Below, in pieces: positions 24,868 to 28,251 of a stretch of DNA of 28,251 nucleotides. Position 1 is the first letter of the stretch. Each line of letters begins with the position of its first letter. Both the position numbers and the translations under genes were made by a program. Source of the stretch: Eubacteriales bacterium (lineage in GTDB: Bacteria > Bacillota_A > Clostridia > Christensenellales > Aristaeellaceae); the NCBI GenBank assembly GCA_029974035.1, contig JARKQG010000040.1, positions 1 through 28,251 on the forward strand. Direction: 5' to 3'. The notes under the pieces were generated by a model, which had not been told where the DNA came from, searched no databases, and worked only from the letters and a program-made list of their open reading frames with translations.

Positions 24868-25282
24868 ATGGCGAGGGAATCCATGGGTACGATGCACGCT
24901 GTCTGGTGTTGCCGAGAGGCGCTTGACGGCGTGCCTTTTGTGACGGTGAACGCGGTCATCGGGTACGATCTCATCGCCACGCGCTCCGAAAAAGGGGTCG
25001 TGAATCGCGGTGTGTGCGTTGTGGACGCGCAGGGCCGGCTGGCGCATATCGACGAGCTCAAGCGTGTCCGCCGCGCCGACCACAGCTGCGAGTGCCAGCG
25101 GGCGGCGGGCAGGGAATGGGCGCCGATCCCCCAAAGGACGTGTTGGCGCGAAAAACGGGCGCGGTGCGTGTGCTCGTCACCCGGGACAGTTGGATCGCAA
25201 GACCCACCGGGAGGACAAGGCAAAGGCGAGCCAAGGGGTCTCGGCCCTGGTTCGGGAAGGCCGGTATTCCGTAGCGGCCTGA
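24868..25282 (+). pseudogene. Decayed sugar-nucleotidyltransferase gene
   Basis: The frame from ATG 24868 contains recognisable pieces of an NTP-transferase family protein: GTMHAVWCCREALDGVPFVTVNA, here joined to VIGYDLIATRSEKGVVNRGVC and VVDAQGRLAHIDEL. In intact relatives the VNA is followed by DDFYG and about 40 residues before the GY strand, so an internal deletion is evident. The frame then drifts. A VRVLVTRDSW piece (around 25160-25190) and a C-terminal THREDKAKASQGVSALVREG piece, ending at TGA 25282, lie in different frames, as expected after an indel. The N-terminal nucleotide-binding part is missing. The frame open to 25611 past this point is random. A perfect palindrome GGGGCCGGCCCC (24843-24854) precedes it. 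Confidence 0.75.
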
Positions 25283-25526
25283 AATGCCCGGGGACGGAAC
25301 CGCTTTGCCACCTTACTCAAAGCGGCACGCGGGTTTGCGCTTGCCGCGCAGTGAGATCTACCCCGCTTTGGACACGTCAATGTTTCAACCGGTGCGGAAC
25401 CCTCGGTGAGCGGTATCCTGGCAAGGATTGGAATTCCAGGGAGGGCTGCGCTCCGTATCCTCAGACGCTCCGCGCACGTTGTTTCCAGATCTTAAAGTTG
25501 AATGGAGACGGCTCAGGAGGAGAGAA

Positions 25527-25778
25527 ATGCACGTTGAATTGCTGGAGTACATTGCAGCAAATACCTCAAGTGAATACATTTCGGATCTTAGATCGAGCTA
25601 CAGTTGTTTGAAAAAGCGCGCGGTGCTGCGCTGCATTTCACGGATCGATCCTGAGGAGTGTTCGCTCAGAGAATGGAACAACGCGGCCAATTATATCACC
25701 GGGCAGCACGTTCACTTTCAATGCCGGTCAGACGCGAAGGCGTTTATTCTGGAGCACTTGGATCAGAGCACCTGCTGA
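25527..25778 (+). CDS. Small 83-residue protein of unknown function
   Basis: ATG 25527 has an excellent AGGAGG (25515-25520) 6 bases upstream, so this short frame is probably translated, while the longer upstream frame is not needed. The product begins MHVELLEYIAANTSSEYISD and is predicted mostly helical and soluble. It has four cysteines and a notable NAANYITGQ segment followed by KAFILEHL near the end. There is no signal peptide or membrane segment. I do not recognise a family. It lies between a pseudogene and the second initiating transferase gene and may be an accessory or regulatory protein of the polysaccharide operon. Confidence 0.65.
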   Translation: MHVELLEYIAANTSSEYISDLRSSYSCLKKRAVLRCISRIDPEECSLREWNNAANYITGQHVHFQCRSDAKAFILEHLDQSTC

Positions 25779-25819
25779 CGATCATTCAGAAGCTGGGGGG
25801 AGCATGCGCGATGAGGGAG

Positions 25820-26296
25820 GGATGAGGAGTGGGAAAGTGGAAACCACAATATATAGTATACCGAATGAATGTTCTATACAATATATTGTGTATGAATATA
25901 CAATGTAAAGAAATGGTAAAACTGCGAAAACCCTTATAAATCAAGGGTCTGACCCAAAAAATAGGGATGAGGAGTGGGAAAGTGGGAACCGCAATATATT
26001 GTATGTATATTTAAAACCAACCACAATATACAGTGGTACAAAATACGAACGTTAAAAACATGATGACACAAAATCGTTCGGACGTTTCTGAATAGCAATC
26101 AGGAAAGGCCGGAGAACGAACGGGTTTTAGGGATGAGGAGTGGGAAAGTGGAAACCACAATATATTGTATGTATATTCAAAACAAACCACAATATATAGT
26201 GGTCAAAAATACGAACATTAAAACATAATGACACAAAATTGTTCGGTATTTTCCGAACAGTAATCAGGAAAGTCCGGAAAACGAACGGGTTTTTAG
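25820..26296. repeat. Three tandem repeat units (145, 166, 166 bp)
   Basis: Units start at 25820, 25965 and 26131, each with GGATGAGGAGTGGGAAAGTG, and a fourth start (GGATG) appears at 26297. Units two and three are about 88% identical over their whole length; unit one shares mainly the first 45 bases. Each has the palindrome ACAATATATTGT or a close variant, and units two and three add CCACAATATA-GTGG-type inverted repeats. They also contain a GTTCGG hairpin and end in CGAACGGGTTTT. Unit one instead ends in ACCCTT/AAGGGT and GGGTC/GACCC pairings. They are far too long and irregular for CRISPR. Function is unknown. Confidence 0.8.
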
Positions 26297-26394
26297 GGAT
26301 GTCGGAGGGGGATGGGATAGTAATGATTATAAGAAGAAAAAGGCGAAATATTCATGAAATCCTGTACTCTATGCGGAATAATGAATAAAACATG

Positions 26395-26471
26395 TATATT
26401 GCCGCTGAAACGCAAATCCCGCTGACTTCGTCGGACGCATGTTCGCGATGCGGCACCAGCGGCACAATATA
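26395..26471. repeat. Imperfect inverted repeat with inner hairpin
   Basis: TATATTGCCGCTG (26395-26407) pairs with CAGCGG-CA-CAATATA (26457-26471): 13 base pairs with a two-base bulge. The enclosed 49 bases contain a further CGCAT/ATGCG hairpin. It is not followed by a T-run. It could be a structured RNA element or the end of a small vanished element. Confidence 0.45.
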
Positions 26472-26797
26472 GAGTCGGCGTTCTTACCTTTTCCCCGCGT
26501 TACATAAACCTGCTGCTTCTGCATCAAAAATCACCCAAATTCGCGTACCTGCACAGAAAAAGGCAAAGATCGAAATTTATGCTTATGGCTTTTATACATC
26601 TGCCGATGCTTTCTGCATCATAGGACCCGACGCTCAATAAGGCACCCAATTCTGGACTTATTAAAAGCAACATCGAAAACACGCCGGCTTAAGCCGCTTT
26701 CAGTATAGAACCCGGGGTAAACCTGCATGCAGGCAACCATGGTCCCTTTCTTATTTTTGCACTTATACCATACCGCGCCGATTGGAGAGATGAACAT
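26472..26797. other. AT-rich upstream region of the second sugar transferase
   Basis: I see no gene, no convincing promoter and no terminator here. The only notable site is the perfect palindrome CGGCTTAAGCCG at 26685-26696, a possible operator. The gene start at 26798 has GGAGAGA at 26784-26790. Confidence 0.4.
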
Positions 26798-28251
26798 ATG
26801 GCCCAGGAAAGAGCGCCCCGCTACGATGAACAAGTGGTTGCCAGCGAAGCGGGACAGGCATATACATATCCGCCGCAGCTGAGGCCGCTGGAGACTCCAC
26901 GCAAGCAGCCGACGCTTAGAGAATCTGAGCAGGCCGCTTATTCATCTTTCCAGAAAACAGTCATTATGCGCAGCATGAAGCTTTTCAGCGTCATCGTGAC
27001 TGTGTTCTTATTTGCGGTACTTTGGATGGCTTTCTATCCAAAGAATATCGACAATCGGATTCTGGACTTGTTTGACACAAATGTCATCGCTTATATGGAA
27101 CTTGTCACGTGGGTTCTGTACGCGATTCTCGTCATGCGGCTTGGGCGTATATATCACGCATACGCGGCTGGCCTGACCCGTGTTTCGGAGATCATCTATT
27201 CGCAGGCGCTGGCAAACTTCTTTAGCGGAGCCATCATCTTCATCTTGGCCTGCCTGACCAGGCAATACTTCATGAATCCCTTGCCTCTGCTTGCGATTGT
27301 GGCGGCCCAGGTTCTTTGGAGCGCGGTGTGGGGGATCGCGGCCAATAAGCTCTACTTCCGGCTGTATCCGCCGCAGCCAACTGCGATCATCTATAAATCC
27401 AAGGCGGATCTCAACAAGATAGAACAGATTCGCTTCTTTTCCAGCCGGTTTGATGTGCATGATCGGGTTGAGAACCCGGAGGATGTGAATACAATCATCC
27501 AAGCCGCGGAGGGCAACAAGGTGGTTTTCATCTCTGGCGTTGAATCCTCCCTGCGGGACAAGGTCGTTGCGCACTGCCTCGAAGAAGGCATCCAATGCTA
27601 CGTCACTCCTGAAGTCAGCGATATCGTTATGGCCGGTGCGGAGCATATGCAGATGTTCAGCACGCCCATTATGAGCGTGCGTCGCGCTATGCCATCGCCT
27701 GAATACTTGTTCATTAAGCGAGCCTTTGACATCGTTGGTTCGCTGATTGGCATTGTCATAGCCGGCCCGTTCATGCTCATGACTGCTTTAGCCATCAAGC
27801 TATATGATGGAGGGCCGGTTCTATACAAGCAAACGCGCTTGACCCAGGGGCGCAAAGAGTTCGAAATCCTCAAGTTCCGTAGCATGTGCGTTGACGCTGA
27901 AAAAGACGGTGTCGCCCGGTTGGCGTGTACATCCGATGGTCGAATCACGCCCGTAGGGAAAGTGATTCGAGCCATACGCTTCGATGAACTGCCACAGCTG
28001 TTCAATATTTTATTTGGTGATATGACAGTAGTCGGCCCGCGCCCAGAACGACCGGAGATTGCGGAGCAGTACGAAGAAGATGTTCCGGAATTTGGCCTGC
28101 GTTTGCAAGTCAAGGCAGGCCTAACCGGATATGCGCAGATACATGGAAAGTATAATACGGAGCCTATAGATAAGCTCCAGATGGATCTTATGTATATCAG
28201 TAATATGTCCGTTGTCGAAGATATTCGGCTTATCTTCTCAACCATTAAAAT
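26798..28251 (+). CDS. Polyprenyl glycosyl-1-phosphate transferase (CpsE/WbaP-like), partial at 3' end
   Basis: The frame is open from ATG 26798 to the window edge (484 codons visible, probably within a few codons of the end). GGAGAGA sits 7 bases upstream of the start. After a polar N-terminal stretch there are four or so hydrophobic segments (first near 60-82: MKLFSVIVTVFLFAVLWMAF). A Rossmann-like CoA-binding-type domain follows, then the catalytic Bac_transf domain with ILKFRSM, FDELPQLFNILFGDM, VVGPRPERPEI and KAGLTGYAQIHGKYN. This is the full-length polytopic type that loads the first sugar-1-phosphate on undecaprenyl phosphate. Base composition is clearly more AT-rich than the homologue at 1871, suggesting a different origin. 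It is the committed step of the loaP-controlled polysaccharide. Confidence 0.93.
   Translation, partial: MAQERAPRYDEQVVASEAGQAYTYPPQLRPLETPRKQPTLRESEQAAYSSFQKTVIMRSMKLFSVIVTVFLFAVLWMAFYPKNIDNRILDLFDTNVIAYMELVTWVLYAILVMRLGRIYHAYAAGLTRVSEIIYSQALANFFSGAIIFILACLTRQYFMNPLPLLAIVAAQVLWSAVWGIAANKLYFRLYPPQPTAIIYKSKADLNKIEQIRFFSSRFDVHDRVENPEDVNTIIQAAEGNKVVFISGVESSLRDKVVAHCLEEGIQCYVTPEVSDIVMAGAEHMQMFSTPIMSVRRAMPSPEYLFIKRAFDIVGSLIGIVIAGPFMLMTALAIKLYDGGPVLYKQTRLTQGRKEFEILKFRSMCVDAEKDGVARLACTSDGRITPVGKVIRAIRFDELPQLFNILFGDMTVVGPRPERPEIAEQYEEDVPEFGLRLQVKAGLTGYAQIHGKYNTEPIDKLQMDLMYISNMSVVEDIRLIFSTIK

Noticed and set aside
25283..25611. Continuation of the 24868 frame to 25611 as a 247-residue protein
   Set aside because: After about 25080 the translation loses all resemblance to nucleotidyltransferases, while the homologous C-terminal pieces lie in other frames. 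It also overlaps the start of the better-supported 83-residue gene.
25820..26296. CRISPR array
   Set aside because: The repeats are 145-166 bp, near-contiguous, and have no short uniform repeats or unique spacers. No cas genes are present.
26354..26425. 23-codon frame with three cysteines (starts MKSCTLCG)
   Set aside because: It has only a weak ribosome-like site, no recognisable family, and overlaps the inverted repeat at 26395; probably chance.

Overview
The window looks like a chromosomal segment of a high-GC anaerobic member of the Bacillota (Clostridia-like). The evidence is strong AGGAGG-type ribosome binding sites, TTGACA/TATAAT promoters, a LytR-CpsA-Psr protein, a PHP-type (CpsB) tyrosine phosphatase with a split Wzz/tyrosine kinase pair, a LoaP-type NusG paralogue and CUT1 sugar-ABC genes. 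This placement is inference; no rRNA, tRNA or other taxonomic marker is present. Most of 1-17700 is GC-rich. From about 17800 on, the intergenic DNA and the last gene are clearly more AT-rich.

Layout. 1-1714: the end of an FAD oxidoreductase and gdhA with a textbook promoter and terminator. 1773-11025: a Wzx/Wzy-type polysaccharide cluster on the + strand, made of an initiating sugar-phosphate transferase, a secreted DUF3048 protein, a radical SAM/SPASM enzyme, two GT4 and one GT2 glycosyltransferases, a Wzy-like polymerase and a Wzx-like flippase. The last six genes abut or overlap. 11033-17728: a catabolic locus with an IclR-type regulator (minus strand) divergent from a sugar-binding protein, two permeases, two DHDPS/NAL-superfamily lyases and an SGNH esterase. 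No transport ATPase is present.

17765-20735 is the most interesting part. A tyrosine recombinase gene (minus strand) and a near-consensus promoter firing rightward are together bracketed by two 27-bp sites of the same 9-9-9 geometry (18331-18357 and 19950-19976). The sites share an identical 7-bp core, CAAATGA, in inverted orientation. I propose that the recombinase inverts this 1.6-kb segment. That would turn the promoter toward or away from the downstream polysaccharide operon, and a leftward hairpin terminator at 17765-17798 could absorb the OFF-state transcript. In the orientation shown the promoter points at loaP, i.e. ON.

20193-28251 is that operon: LoaP antiterminator, LCP ligase/transferase, an unknown secreted protein, Wzz, tyrosine kinase, PHP phosphatase, a decayed nucleotidyltransferase pseudogene, a small 83-residue protein, a roughly 1-kb AT-rich gap with tandem 166-bp repeats, and a second, larger initiating glycosyl-1-phosphate transferase that runs off the window. 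Two layers of control, an invertible promoter and processive antitermination, would therefore act on one surface-polysaccharide operon.
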